Shown: in pieces, positions 34,339-42,529 of the stretch | Layout of the letters: each line of letters opens with the position of its first letter | Numbering within the stretch: position 1 is the stretch's first letter | Source of the DNA: a virus | Reading direction: 5' to 3' (one strand) | Virus record (IMG/VR): IMGVR_UViG_3300009597_000008 | Span: 1-46,724 of that record | DNA: 46,724 nucleotides | The notes under the pieces: generated by a model | The model's database searches: none | Told to the model about the DNA's origin: nothing | Seen by the model: the letters and a program-made list of their open reading frames with translations, nothing else | Made by a program: the position numbers and the translations under genes

Positions 34339-35312
34339 TACGCGATCTCCTCCGATGATCCGGTCTCTTCGAAAACGATCTCGTTCGTCTCGGCGTGCTG
34401 GAGCGCCGACTGGACGTTGAGCTTGGCCTGACGGAAGTAGGTGGGCTTGAGCTCGACTCCGACGCCGCGGCGGCCCAGGCGCAGCGCGCCGTACACTTCG
34501 CTGCCTACGCCCATGAACGGCGTGAGCACTGTCTCCCCAGGATTCGACCACAGGATCACACAGCGCTCGATGACGTCGAGCTGCAGCGGGCAGACGTGCT
34601 TCTCCTCGTCCTTGTCCTTCGCCGCGCGGTACGGAAGGACGCGGCCGGACCGGACGTCGTCCCAGAAGCTCGAGGCGTACTGCTGCCAGATCCAGTGGGA
34701 CAGCTTGTTGGTCTTGGGCTCAGACCAGTTGCGGTACTTCTTCTCGAGCTCCGGAGGCACCTGCTGGGATCCCGCGTAGGCCGAAAGGCCTTGGGGATGC
34801 GCGATTGGGGTGGGGTTCGTCCCCTCGCGCCTGAACGCCAGAACGTAGTCCGCCCCCGCCCCGTGGCAGAAGCTGGAGTCCTTGACGATCTGCCGGTGGG
34901 TGAGCCCCAGGGCGCGCGTCCGGAGTGCGACCCGCAGCGGTTCCTTCCAGATCGCGTGGCGGTCGTGGTACTTCCAGCCGAGGCGCTCGTGGAGGCGGAT
35001 GATGTCGCCCGGGAAGTCGCGCATCCACCCGATCTCGCGCTTGAGGTCCATGCAGTGGACGACCGTGATGCGCCCGGGCACCGTCACGCGCGCGATCTCC
35101 CGCACGACGAACTCGTAGTGCGCGAGGAACTCGTCGTAGTTCCTGCAGTTCGACAGGTCGCGGTCGTTGGACGAGTAGCTGTAGAGGTCCGCGAACGGCG
35201 GCGAATACACGGAGAGGTGGATCGACTCCGGCTTGAGGCCGGAGAGGACCTCCACCGCGTCGCCGTTGTAGATGGCGTAGCGGTCCGTGATCTCGTTCTG
35301 GATCAGAGCCAC
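34338..35312 (-). CDS. N4-cytosine or N6-adenine DNA methyltransferase, beta class (324 aa)
   Basis: Order of motifs is beta-type: catalytic Ser-Pro-Pro-Phe at 37-40 comes before the SAM-binding Phe-Met-Gly-Val-Gly-Ser at 266-271. The Ser-Pro-Pro form is more common in N4-cytosine enzymes, so that is favoured. GTG at 35312 has GGAGG seven bases upstream and overlaps the helicase stop by ten bases. Likely restriction evasion together with the neighbouring C5 enzyme. Confidence 0.85.
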   Translation of the reverse strand: MALIQNEITDRYAIYNGDAVEVLSGLKPESIHLSVYSPPFADLYSYSSNDRDLSNCRNYDEFLAHYEFVVREIARVTVPGRITVVHCMDLKREIGWMRDFPGDIIRLHERLGWKYHDRHAIWKEPLRVALRTRALGLTHRQIVKDSSFCHGAGADYVLAFRREGTNPTPIAHPQGLSAYAGSQQVPPELEKKYRNWSEPKTNKLSHWIWQQYASSFWDDVRSGRVLPYRAAKDKDEEKHVCPLQLDVIERCVILWSNPGETVLTPFMGVGSEVYGALRLGRRGVGVELKPTYFRQAKLNVQSALQHAETNEIVFEETGSSEEIA

Positions 35313-36670
35313 GACGGGACCTCCACGCGGGCTTCGGAGTGCTGATGGCGGCGCATCTCGAGGGCCGACCCCATGTGTTGGACCAGGCGGTCGAACATGA
35401 GTTCCGCCGCGGCCGCCTTGCGTTGCAGGTTCTTGAGGACGCCCATCTCGCCCTCGGTGGTGACGACGTCGACGTGCACGGCCTTCTTCTGGCCAAAGCG
35501 CCAGCAGCGGCGGACCCCCTGATAGAACTGCTCGAATGAATGCGACGGGAAGAACGTCATGCGCGAGCAGTGCTGCCAGTTGAGGCCGAAGGCCCCGATG
35601 CGCGGCTTTGTGATGAGCACCCTGAAGTCGCCGTTCGAGAACCCAAGGAAGGCGGCTTCCTTGTCGTCGTCCGTCTCGCCCCCGTGGACTTGGCGCGCGC
35701 CCTTGATCAGCTCCTCGAGGCGATCGCCTTCGTCGTTGAGGTGGCACCACACGACCGCCGGTTCCTTGCCGGACACCAACTCCGCGACCTTCCTGCACCG
35801 CTCCTCGAGCGTGGCCCGGCGCTCGTCGCGCTGCTCGGCAAGCGTCGTGGCCGGCCGATTCCACAGCTCGCCGCACTCGCGCCCCGCCTTCACGATGTGC
35901 TCCGTCGTCTCGAGCGGCGGAAGGACGAACGCCCCGTCGTCGAACCCGAGGTCGGACGGGCGCCGGATCGCGCGCGCCCACGAACAGACCCACCGCCAGA
36001 ACGATTCCTCGGCGTGCGGCTTGAGCGCGAACTTCTGGCTGTTCCAGAAGTCGCCGTACTTGTCGGCCGCGTGGAGCGTGTCCTGGAGGCTCCTGAAGAA
36101 CGTGCCGAGCATGTCCATCCGGCCCATCTCACCGAGGGCCTCGGAGGACGTGCCGAGCTCGACGTAGTCGTTTGGAGCCGCCGTCGCGGTGCAGAGCAGG
36201 CGGTACGGGATCTTGAGCATGAACTGGGTGACCGCCCGCTGGCGCTTGCCGGTGAAGTGCTTGATGGCGCTCGACTCGTCGAGAACGACGCCCGCGAAGT
36301 CGTCGGGGTTGAAGAGGTGGAGCTTCTCGTAGTTCGTGACGACGACGGATTCCGAAAGCTCACGCCCCGCGCGGATCCCGAACTTCGCCGCCTCGCGGAG
36401 CGTCTGAGCCGACACCGCCAGCGGGGTAATGATGAGGACGCGGCCGCCGGTCTTCCGCACAACGTTCTCGGCGTACACCAACTGCATGGGCGTCTTCCCC
36501 ATGCCGCAGTCGGCGAAGATCGCGGCCTTGCCGCGACGGATCGCCCAGTCAACAAGCGTGCGCTGGAAGTCGAAAAGGAACCCTGGAGTCCACAGCGGGA
36601 CGAATCCGCTGTCACCCCTCAGCTGTGACTTGCGATCAAGAAAATCCGCGTACGCCGCCACTCTCTCCAC
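35303..36670 (-). CDS. SF2 helicase, phage SNF2-like (455 aa)
   Basis: Walker A is Cys-Gly-Met-Gly-Lys-Thr (55-60), motif II is Asp-Glu-Ser-Ser (131-134), with a Thr-Ala-Thr motif III near 165 and a C-terminal RecA-like half carrying a Ser-x-Gln-x-x-Gln-Gly-x-x-Arg-x-x-Arg-like segment. Typical of phage SF2 helicases next to methylases. GTG start at 36670. Probably unwinds or remodels DNA during phage replication. Confidence 0.85.
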   Translation of the reverse strand: MERVAAYADFLDRKSQLRGDSGFVPLWTPGFLFDFQRTLVDWAIRRGKAAIFADCGMGKTPMQLVYAENVVRKTGGRVLIITPLAVSAQTLREAAKFGIRAGRELSESVVVTNYEKLHLFNPDDFAGVVLDESSAIKHFTGKRQRAVTQFMLKIPYRLLCTATAAPNDYVELGTSSEALGEMGRMDMLGTFFRSLQDTLHAADKYGDFWNSQKFALKPHAEESFWRWVCSWARAIRRPSDLGFDDGAFVLPPLETTEHIVKAGRECGELWNRPATTLAEQRDERRATLEERCRKVAELVSGKEPAVVWCHLNDEGDRLEELIKGARQVHGGETDDDKEAAFLGFSNGDFRVLITKPRIGAFGLNWQHCSRMTFFPSHSFEQFYQGVRRCWRFGQKKAVHVDVVTTEGEMGVLKNLQRKAAAAELMFDRLVQHMGSALEMRRHQHSEARVEVPSWL

Positions 36671-36710
36671 GCTGCCCCCTGATGCGTCGATCCAGAACCG
36701 AACACGCCCT

Positions 36711-37118
36711 TTACTTCTCGGACTCGATCGGCCCCGGCCACCAAGTCATCGCCGTCGACCCCATGACCGTGCATTCCCGCTGCTCGCCGTTCCGGACCAG
36801 GCCGGCGGCCCTCAGCTCAGGCAGGCGACGGGACGGCACGTGGCGCTCGAAGCCGATGGATTCCGCGATCTCGGCTGCCGTTTGCCCCCCGTGCCTCTGC
36901 ACTTCCTCCAGACAGGCGCGCCGCTGCCTGGACGCGCGCCCCGACCGCTCGACGGCGCCAGCGGCCTTTAAGCTCGTCGCGGGATCCGTGGCGCGCGCGG
37001 CCGCCTTGGGAGGGCAGGCGTGCAGCTCGCCGACGAAGACAGGATCGGCGCACCGGACACACGTTCCGGTCCTGCGCCGCTCCGTCGTCTGGCTGCCGCC
37101 GTCTTTGAACAGGTCCAC
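36711..37118 (-). CDS. Winged-helix DNA-binding protein with N-terminal Cys pair (135 aa)
   Basis: The N-terminus has a Cys-x-x-Cys pair near residues 20-23 and a further Cys. Residues 66-125 form a winged helix: a helix, Thr-Ala-Ala-Glu-Ile-Ala-Glu, a recognition helix (Arg-His-Val-Pro-Ser-Arg-Arg-Leu), then a strand pair. GTG at 37118 has AGAGGGG upstream. Placed before the helicase/methylase cluster; could regulate it or serve in replication. Confidence 0.75.
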   Translation of the reverse strand: MDLFKDGGSQTTERRRTGTCVRCADPVFVGELHACPPKAAARATDPATSLKAAGAVERSGRASRQRRACLEEVQRHGGQTAAEIAESIGFERHVPSRRLPELRAAGLVRNGEQRECTVMGSTAMTWWPGPIESEK

Positions 37119-37375
37119 GTTCGCCCCTCTACCTCCAATTAGTCGGGAGCCGCGCCCTACTCGCGGCCCCGCGTTTCCCCCTGACCGATCTCCAAGGCCC
37201 CCGATCCCTCCAAGGCCATCCGGCCGTCACGCGGGGAACTCAGCCTCCAGCACCGTGCGCACGGCGAGGATTTCGCCGCCAAGTCCCCCGCGGGACGGCC
37301 ATGCGTCGTCAACCGCCCCGCTTTTCTGTCGATCCGTGGTTGGGCTACTTCATTCGCACCCCCCCTCCATCGGAA

Positions 37376-37609
37376 CTATCCGATTCGCCTCTGAGAAAGC
37401 TGGTTGTCGGCTGACGGCGTCGCGCCGGTGGGCGTCCGCCCCGTGCCGCTGCAGATCACGCACGCGTGGTTGCCCCCACACCCGGGCTGGCAATCGGCGT
37501 CGCAGCCGTGGAAGCCGATGCCCTGGCAGGCGTCGCAGGTGTCGGGTGACTGGTCGGCCGCTGCCGACGCGCCCCGATAGCTCAGGAGGTAGGTTCTTGG
37601 TTCACGCAC
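37376..37609 (-). CDS. DnaJ-type zinc-finger peptide (77 aa)
   Basis: Two Cys-x-x-Cys-x-Gly-x-Gly units (near residues 26-32 and 51-57), with additional Cys between them, copying the DnaJ central zinc region without a J domain. GTG at 37609 follows AAGGGGG and overlaps the previous stop by eight bases. The downstream 257 bases to the next gene have no convincing frame. Confidence 0.6.
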   Translation of the reverse strand: MREPRTYLLSYRGASAAADQSPDTCDACQGIGFHGCDADCQPGCGGNHACVICSGTGRTPTGATPSADNQLSQRRIG

Positions 37610-37742
37610 GCCGCACCCCCTTGGCCGCGCCGTCGAAGAACTCCGAGACCAGCGTCACGACGATCACGAGGGCGATGACGAAGACCGCCACCGGCCAGAG
37701 GAAGAGGATGGCGATGTCGAGAATGCGGGAGGTCATGCTCAC
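37602..37742 (-). CDS. Small membrane protein (46 aa)
   Basis: One hydrophobic helix spans about residues 8-33. GTG at 37742 is preferred over ATG two codons later because GGAGG lies seven bases upstream and GTGA overlaps the previous stop. Early-operon membrane peptides can affect host membrane or superinfection; nothing more specific is visible. Confidence 0.6.
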   Translation of the reverse strand: MSMTSRILDIAILFLWPVAVFVIALVIVVTLVSEFFDGAAKGVRRA

Positions 37743-38185
37743 GAGCGCACCTCCGCATTCCTGATTGCCTCGAGGCCGGTCCCGACCAGCCTGAAACCCC
37801 ACGGGTCGTCCTTCGCCCAGTGCCGCCTGAACTCCTCGAGGGTTTCGCCGGGGAACCGGTAGGAGAAGAAGGACACCTTCGACTGCGCGGCGATGATCCT
37901 CCGGATCGCCGTGACCAGGCGGCGGTTTGCGTCCTTCAGATCCTGAGCCTCGAGTCGGTGAGGACACCCCCGCCTGAGGAGCTTTTGGACCCGAAGGGTG
38001 GGCAGGGCCTGCACGAACCGGTCGATGCGGGCCCGAGAAGTGGTATGGGGACCGCCCGCCTGGGTGCTGATCGGGGCCCCGCACGGGTCCGACCCAGACG
38101 GACGGTCTTTGAGCGCGCTTGGAGAGAGTGTGGAAGGCTGGTCTACTTCCGGACGAGGACGACTACCGTGCCCCTGATCCGCCAC
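37739..38185 (-). CDS. Hypothetical protein, first gene of early operon (148 aa)
   Basis: The C-terminal ~95 residues look like a real helical domain (Arg/Leu-rich, then Glu-Glu-Phe-Arg-Arg-His-Trp). The first ~50 residues are Pro/Ser-rich and may be untranslated, so the start is uncertain. GTG at 38185 is preceded by AAAGG held in a GC hairpin (38185-38191 with 38197-38203). The neighbour's start overlaps its stop. Confidence 0.45.
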   Translation of the reverse strand: MADQGHGSRPRPEVDQPSTLSPSALKDRPSGSDPCGAPISTQAGGPHTTSRARIDRFVQALPTLRVQKLLRRGCPHRLEAQDLKDANRRLVTAIRRIIAAQSKVSFFSYRFPGETLEEFRRHWAKDDPWGFRLVGTGLEAIRNAEVRS

Positions 38186-38212
38186 GGCCGGCCTTTCCGG
38201 CCGACCACCTCG

Positions 38213-38306
38213 TCACTTCCAGCATATGGGCCGTGAGGGACTTGAACCCCCGACCTTCTGCGTGTCGAGCAGACGCTCTACAAAACTCGGAAGCGTCCGG
38301 AAGTGA
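38213..38306. repeat. Inverted repeat TCACTTCC flanking the tRNA fragment
   Basis: TCACTTCC at 38213-38220 and its complement GGAAGTGA at 38299-38306 bracket the putative attP core almost symmetrically. They could be integrase arm-type sites, though 8 bp is short enough to arise by chance. Confidence 0.3.
38227..38281 (-). other. attP: Putative attP core: 3' part of a tRNA gene (Val-type)
   Basis: Read on the minus strand, these 55 bases have the second half of a tRNA: end of the D arm, an anticodon stem-loop with GAC (Val), a T arm with the GGTTCAAGTCC-type loop, and an acceptor arm ending GGCCC plus discriminator A. The 5' half is missing and flanking sequence is not tRNA-like. This is the standard form of an attP that rebuilds a host tRNA on integration. 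Base 33 is C, where tRNAs almost always have U. Confidence 0.75.
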
Positions 38307-38735
38307 GAAGCAGCCGACCTTGGAAGAAACGAACCCCGTGTCGCGTGCCGTTCCCGTTAGAGGCGCTGGTGTAGTGAGCATCAGAACCTGGAAGGGAAGC
38401 GGCGCGCGTCGCGAGGTTCGAAGGTTTCAATCTGATGCTCACTGGGGTTAAGACGTACCACACGATCAGAACGTTTCAAAGAGAATTATTTTTCGAACGG
38501 CGCGATTACCGTCCGACTTCCGAACATTCCAAATCGTCCATATAGAGTAAGGGGTCCAGGTGCGATGTAGGGTGCGAGTTTTTTTCCGAATTCCGGCCGC
38601 AGAACAGTCCAGGCGTCGAACTAGGGGCCGCTGAATCGGGGCCCCGCGCTTCTTTGAGCGGAAGCCGCGGGGTGCGACGTGTAGGGCGACGTCGGTGAGA
38701 GGGGGCCAGAGCATCCCGCGCCTTGGAGGCGCGGC
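38282..38735. other. Non-coding region between attP core and integrase
   Basis: No supported gene in about 450 bases. It holds the 13-bp inverted repeat at 38373-38443, an AT-richer patch at about 38460-38600 with short A/T runs that could carry the integrase promoter, and GC-rich sequence with the integrase ribosome site (GGAGG) at the end. Confidence 0.5.
38373..38443. repeat. 13-bp perfect inverted repeat, possible recombinase arm sites
   Basis: AGTGAGCATCAGA (38373-38385) and its exact complement (38431-38443), 45 bases apart, between the putative attP core and integrase. Inner arms GAACCT/AGGTTC extend the symmetry. Fits arm-type binding sites for integrase or an accessory factor. Confidence 0.5.
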
Positions 38736-39683
38736 GTGGATCAGGGGCCCCGATTGCACTCTGCACCAGCGCCTGCGCCTGCCAGCGTCCATCATCGGAC
38801 GGACGAGTGGTTCACCTTCCTCCTGAACCACGGCCGCACCGAGATCACCAAGTGGACGTACGAGAACAACCTCAGGTGGTTCGGCGAGTGGCTCGTGGCG
38901 CGCGAGATCCCGTGGGAGGCCGTCACCAAGGATACGATCGAGAACTGGATCTCCGACATGCGGGCGGCCGGCCGCCACCCCAAGTCCATCCGCTCGCGCG
39001 TCTCGACCGTCTGCTGCTACTTCGCCTGGCTGGCGGCGTACGACCACATCGGCAAGAACCCCCTTGCTGGCCTGCCGGCGGTGCGGGTCCCCAAGTCGCT
39101 GCCACTCGTGCACTCGAAGTCGGTCGTCGACCAGCTGCTCGAGGCGGCGATCACCATCCGTGAGAAGGTCGTCCTCGAGGTGCTGTACGCGGCGGGCACG
39201 CGCCGTCAGGGCCTCCTCGACATCAAGATCGAGGACGTCGACCTGAGGGGCCGCACGATCCGGATCCACCACAAGGGTGGGAAGGAGCGGCTGGTCGTGA
39301 TCGGTCCCCACGCGGTGCTGGCGATCCTCCGGTGGCTCCCGCAGCGCGCGGCCATCGCGCGGAACTTCCCCAAGGACGAGGGCTGGCTCTTTGTCGGCCG
39401 CCAGGGGAAGCTCAGCGGCCAGCGGATCCTCGACATCGTCCACGTGGTCGCGAAGCGCGCGGGTATCCCGCGGGCCCACTGCCACTCGCTCCGGCACAGC
39501 TGCGCGACCCACATGCATGACGGCGGCGCCGACCTCAAGACGATCCAGGAGCAGCTCGGCCACGACAACCTGAACACGACCCAGAAGTACCTGCACCTGT
39601 CCGTCGAGCAGCGGAAGGAGATTTACGACCGGACGCACCCGAGGGGTGGGCCTATTCCGCCACATGGGGAAACGGCTGAATAA
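38736..39683 (+). CDS. int: Tyrosine recombinase (integrase, 315 aa)
   Basis: Catalyses site-specific integration and excision. The SAM-like core-binding domain is at about 22-110 and the catalytic domain from about 125. The complete active site is visible: Arg156, Lys180 or Lys183, His250 and Arg253 (His-x-x-Arg), His276, and nucleophile Tyr285. It resembles XerC/D-like phage integrases. GTG at 38736 follows GGAGG by seven bases. Rightward, against the main transcription direction, with the attP candidate upstream. Confidence 0.9.
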   Translation: MDQGPRLHSAPAPAPASVHHRTDEWFTFLLNHGRTEITKWTYENNLRWFGEWLVAREIPWEAVTKDTIENWISDMRAAGRHPKSIRSRVSTVCCYFAWLAAYDHIGKNPLAGLPAVRVPKSLPLVHSKSVVDQLLEAAITIREKVVLEVLYAAGTRRQGLLDIKIEDVDLRGRTIRIHHKGGKERLVVIGPHAVLAILRWLPQRAAIARNFPKDEGWLFVGRQGKLSGQRILDIVHVVAKRAGIPRAHCHSLRHSCATHMHDGGADLKTIQEQLGHDNLNTTQKYLHLSVEQRKEIYDRTHPRGGPIPPHGETAE

Positions 39684-39789
39684 TATGGGGACGACTCGCT
39701 TGACTCCGATGGGTCAGGTGACCTGAAATATACGTACGAGGGGGGAGTGAGATTGGGACGCAAGCCTGGAGACGAAAGGGAAACAGACC

Positions 39790-40056
39790 ATGGTGTATCC
39801 GATGGGCCCCAAGCCGAACGGCTTCGAGTTCGGTGAGTGGGCGACCGCGCAGGGATTTCCGGTCAAACTGAAGAGCTCGGCCCACGAACCGACCGTGCTG
39901 TATTACGAGCACGTCTTTCCAGACGGCGCAATCAGCCGCGTGACGCTACCGCCGGACGGTTTCCTCCCCGAGGCGCTCCTGTCGTGGGAGGAAGTGCGCT
40001 TCCTTTGCGATCGCCTGGGGATTCCGCGCTCGGTGTTCGCGTTGACCGTGGAGTAG
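39790..40056 (+). CDS. Hypothetical protein next to integrase (88 aa)
   Basis: A small acidic protein with mixed alpha/beta pattern. ATG at 39790 follows GAAAGG. It may be co-transcribed with the integrase and ends three bases from the convergent gene. It lacks an obvious excisionase HTH. Confidence 0.6.
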   Translation: MVYPMGPKPNGFEFGEWATAQGFPVKLKSSAHEPTVLYYEHVFPDGAISRVTLPPDGFLPEALLSWEEVRFLCDRLGIPRSVFALTVE

Positions 40057-40059
40057 GAA

Positions 40060-40440
40060 TCACGCGCACGCGATGTTGAGCTGGCGAGGCGAGACGCAGT
40101 CCGGCGGCTGGCGCTTCGATTCGATCAGCCGCATGAAGGCCTCGGGCACCCAGTGCGGCACGTAGTCATCCCAGTTCCGCACCTTGATCCCCTCGGGATT
40201 CCGGCTGACCCGCTCCCATTCGTTGACGATGTACTGGGGTGGGTCCACGAATCTCGGCCGCTCGTTGTGCTCCAGCGCCACCAAGACCGTGCCGTAGAAC
40301 ACGTGGCCGAAGGCGGTCGGGAGGTCTTCAAAGCGCTTCGCCTGGGTGACCATGTCGAAATCGACGCAACGTGCAACCCAGCAGTCGGCGTCGGTGTCGT
40401 GGTGTACGAGTAGTCGCAGGGTTCGGGGGACCGCGATCAA
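40060..40440 (-). CDS. HicB-fold-like hypothetical protein (126 aa)
   Basis: TTG at 40440 is chosen for the strong AAGGAGG four bases upstream. The N-terminal ~60 residues (a strand, Asp-Cys-Trp-Val-Ala-Arg-Cys, then Leu-Ala/Phe helix) loosely resemble the HicB/DUF1902 beta-alpha fold. No partner toxin gene is adjacent, so a toxin-antitoxin role is not supported. Confidence 0.55.
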   Translation of the reverse strand: MIAVPRTLRLLVHHDTDADCWVARCVDFDMVTQAKRFEDLPTAFGHVFYGTVLVALEHNERPRFVDPPQYIVNEWERVSRNPEGIKVRNWDDYVPHWVPEAFMRLIESKRQPPDCVSPRQLNIACA

Positions 40441-40551
40441 AGGTCCTCCTTGGTCGTGTGCCCCGGATTCTGACAATGTGCCGGGGCGGTTGTCAACATC
40501 CCACCATGGGAACGTCGGCCTAATCGCGGGGTTTCTTGAGCGTCCCCGGCC

Positions 40552-40737
40552 CTACGCGCCGAGGGCCTGGGCCTTCCACCCGTTGACCACGGGCGCCCAG
40601 CAGCAGCGCCGGCAGTGGTCCATCTTGTCGACCCCCCCGCCCTTGAACTTGCAGCGGCCGAGCACGACGCGGCGGCCGCACGCGGGGCACTTCCCGATCT
40701 GGTGGCTGGTCTTCGTCGTCTTCTTGGGCGTCTTCAT
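40552..40737 (-). CDS. Small zinc-ribbon protein (61 aa)
   Basis: Basic, with Cys-Pro-Ala-Cys near residue 18 and His-Cys-Arg-Arg-Cys-Cys near residue 43: a compact zinc ribbon. ATG overlaps the SSB-like stop (ATGA), so it is coupled with it; may help in DNA binding. Confidence 0.65.
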   Translation of the reverse strand: MKTPKKTTKTSHQIGKCPACGRRVVLGRCKFKGGGVDKMDHCRRCCWAPVVNGWKAQALGA

Positions 40738-41180
40738 TTCAATTCCCCCCGCGACTTGAGGACTTCCTCGAGGAGCTGCGCGATCATGAGCGACGTGCTC
40801 CACTTCCGCTCGGCCGCCAGGCGCGCGATCGCGTCGGCGATGGCGGGCGAGATGGATGTCGGGAGAGTGTCCTTGGCCCCGAGGAACTGAACACGGTCGG
40901 CCGTGACCGTCAGCCCCGCGCTGGTCGACTTGAGCGACCCCACCACGAGGACGCAGCGGCCGCGCTTCAGGAACTGGGCGCAGAGTTCCGCCAGCCGACG
41001 CCAGACCTCGACCGTGACGACGGACCGGGTGACCGTCCCTTCCGGCTTGGCCGTGTCCTTCACCTGCCGATTTACCGCCAGCCGCAGCTTCAGGAAGGGG
41101 ATCCCGCCCGGGTTCGTGTACACCAGCTTGGGGTTGCTCCGGAGCCGCCCCACCACAATCGCCATTGAGTAATCGTTCAC
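40734..41180 (-). CDS. ssb: SSB-like single-stranded DNA-binding protein with RHH-like C-terminus (148 aa)
   Basis: Residues 6-102 match the OB-fold of bacterial SSB: strand near 15-22, Pro-Phe-Leu-Lys-Leu-Arg-Leu-Ala-Val, a central Thr-Val-Glu-Val-Trp-Arg-Arg-Leu, and a Lys-Arg-Gly-Arg loop before the last strands. The usual disordered acidic tail is missing; residues 110-145 instead look like a helix pair of the ribbon-helix-helix type. GTG at 41180 has AGGAGG seven bases upstream. Confidence 0.8.
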   Translation of the reverse strand: MNDYSMAIVVGRLRSNPKLVYTNPGGIPFLKLRLAVNRQVKDTAKPEGTVTRSVVTVEVWRRLAELCAQFLKRGRCVLVVGSLKSTSAGLTVTADRVQFLGAKDTLPTSISPAIADAIARLAAERKWSTSLMIAQLLEEVLKSRGELK

Positions 41181-41239
41181 CGTCTCGCCTCCTATTGGGT
41201 TGCCTTGATCTCGTGTCGACCCCCGAAGGGGCGAGGGGC

Positions 41240-41656
41240 TCAGGCGAGCCCCTGCTCCTTCAGGATTTCGCGGATTCGGATCGGTGTCCGGTCGCTCAGG
41301 ATCGCCCCGTGCTGCATGCGCTTCAGGGGCTCGTCGGGCATCAGCTCCCGAACGTGGAGAAAGCCGGAGTCGAGGAGCATGGTCAGCTCGACCGTCGACC
41401 GGATCTGGGCCGCGTCGTACTTCACGTAGCAGGGCTTGTAGATCGCCGGGTGTTCCCCGCCCTTGAACGTGCAGCTCAGGTCCGCCGTCTCGTCCTTCTG
41501 GAGCGACGTCAGGTGGACTAGAGCGATTTCCGCCGCGTTCTTTTGGGGATCGCTGATGATGATCATCAGGTGCGACGTGATCCGTCCGCTGTACTGCTGG
41601 GGAAAGAACGTGGTCCCCATTCCCATCCGCCACATCTCGCGCTTGTCGTGTCTCAT
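41240..41656 (-). CDS. Hypothetical protein (138 aa)
   Basis: Contains His-Leu-Met-Ile-Ile-Ile-Ser-Asp-Pro (about 29-37) and Gly-Glu-His-Pro-Ala-Ile followed by a Cys-Tyr-Val-Lys-Tyr strand, a pattern I recall from small bacterial proteins of uncertain role; a toxin has been suggested for some, but I cannot confirm it. No Shine-Dalgarno is seen before ATG 41656; a later Met is possible. Its upstream side is the divergent control region. Confidence 0.55.
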   Translation of the reverse strand: MRHDKREMWRMGMGTTFFPQQYSGRITSHLMIIISDPQKNAAEIALVHLTSLQKDETADLSCTFKGGEHPAIYKPCYVKYDAAQIRSTVELTMLLDSGFLHVRELMPDEPLKRMQHGAILSDRTPIRIREILKEQGLA

Positions 41657-41923
41657 GCACTTGAGACTGCGGGGATGTCTGATTGTTACAGGATAATCCC
41701 GAATAATTACGAGTTGCTGGAATCGGAATCTGGCGGCGATTTATCTGTAACAATTCGCTGGCAGGGCTGTCATAAGACTAAGGAGACCAGACGACTTTTC
41801 GGGCCCCGGGTATGGGGCTGGTTTTGCAGACGCGTGCAATCCGGTGACGATTTCTTCGGAGATTCGCCCGAGGTTGTACATTAGGAGAACTGGAGAGGGG
41901 GCTGCCGTTCAGGGAGGTGGCCC
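41657..41923. promoter_or_regulatory. Divergent intergenic control region
   Basis: About 270 bases between a leftward and a rightward gene, markedly AT-richer than the genome around 41,680-41,760. It carries the 10-bp inverted repeat at 41682-41754. The rightward gene has AGGGAGG before its start. Likely back-to-back promoters and operator; exact -35/-10 boxes are not clear enough to place. Confidence 0.5.
41682..41754. repeat. 10-bp inverted repeat, operator-like
   Basis: ATTGTTACAG (41682-41691) and its exact complement (41745-41754), 53 bases apart, in the AT-rich divergent region. Could be two half-sites or two operator copies in opposite orientation for a regulator controlling both directions. 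Confidence 0.5.
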
Positions 41924-42529
41924 GTGTCCGAGACGAAGAAGCCGAAGATCAACGTTCCGGCTGCCCTTTCGATCTTCCAAGAGCCCATCGACGACCTGAA
42001 GGCGGGGGACAAGCTCAATGCCCTGATCAGGCAGCACGTCTTCAGCTACAAGGTGAAGCCCGCCATCGACACTTCCAGCCAGGCGGAGACCCTCCAGCAC
42101 GCGCTGGACATGGCCGGCGGGTTAGGCGACCTGCCCCGCTTTACAGACTCCCCAAGCGGCGGGATGCAGCTCTTCGGAGAGCTCCAAAGCCAAGGCCGGA
42201 AGGTGACGCTCCAGTTCAGCGGCAAGCGTTGGTCTTGCTGGATCCTGTCCGAGCCCCTCTCGATGAAGCCGGATGCCGACGCGTCGTCGATGCTGGTCGC
42301 CCTCGGGCGCGCGGCCCTCAAGGCCGCCATCGGCCACGAGGTCTACGAGATCCCCGCCTCACGTACGCGCGAGTGGAAGGCGTGGATGCGGGAGGAGATC
42401 GGGAAGGTTCGGGATAACCCGCCATCGACGAAGGTCCGCACTCGCAAGGCAGCGGCCGTTAAGAGTCACGTTGAGAAACTGAAAAAGGTCCAGAGCGAAC
42501 ACGCGCGCGCCCTGAAGCTGGAGGAATGA
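41924..42529 (+). CDS. Hypothetical protein (201 aa)
   Basis: GTG at 41924 follows AGGGAGG with a good gap. Residues 30-130 look mixed alpha/beta with Trp and Gly turns; the C-terminal 60 residues are Lys/Arg-rich and helical. It is the first gene of the only rightward unit outside the integrase region. A lysogeny-expressed or superinfection role is possible, but it has no HTH I can recognise. Confidence 0.65.
   Translation: MSETKKPKINVPAALSIFQEPIDDLKAGDKLNALIRQHVFSYKVKPAIDTSSQAETLQHALDMAGGLGDLPRFTDSPSGGMQLFGELQSQGRKVTLQFSGKRWSCWILSEPLSMKPDADASSMLVALGRAALKAAIGHEVYEIPASRTREWKAWMREEIGKVRDNPPSTKVRTRKAAAVKSHVEKLKKVQSEHARALKLEE

Noticed and set aside
37119-37375. Small minus-strand gene of ~50 codons with TTG start
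   Set aside because: Weak ribosome site and low-complexity translation; not supported.
40060-40440. HicAB toxin-antitoxin pair
   Set aside because: Only a loose HicB-like pattern in one gene; no HicA-like small protein lies beside it.
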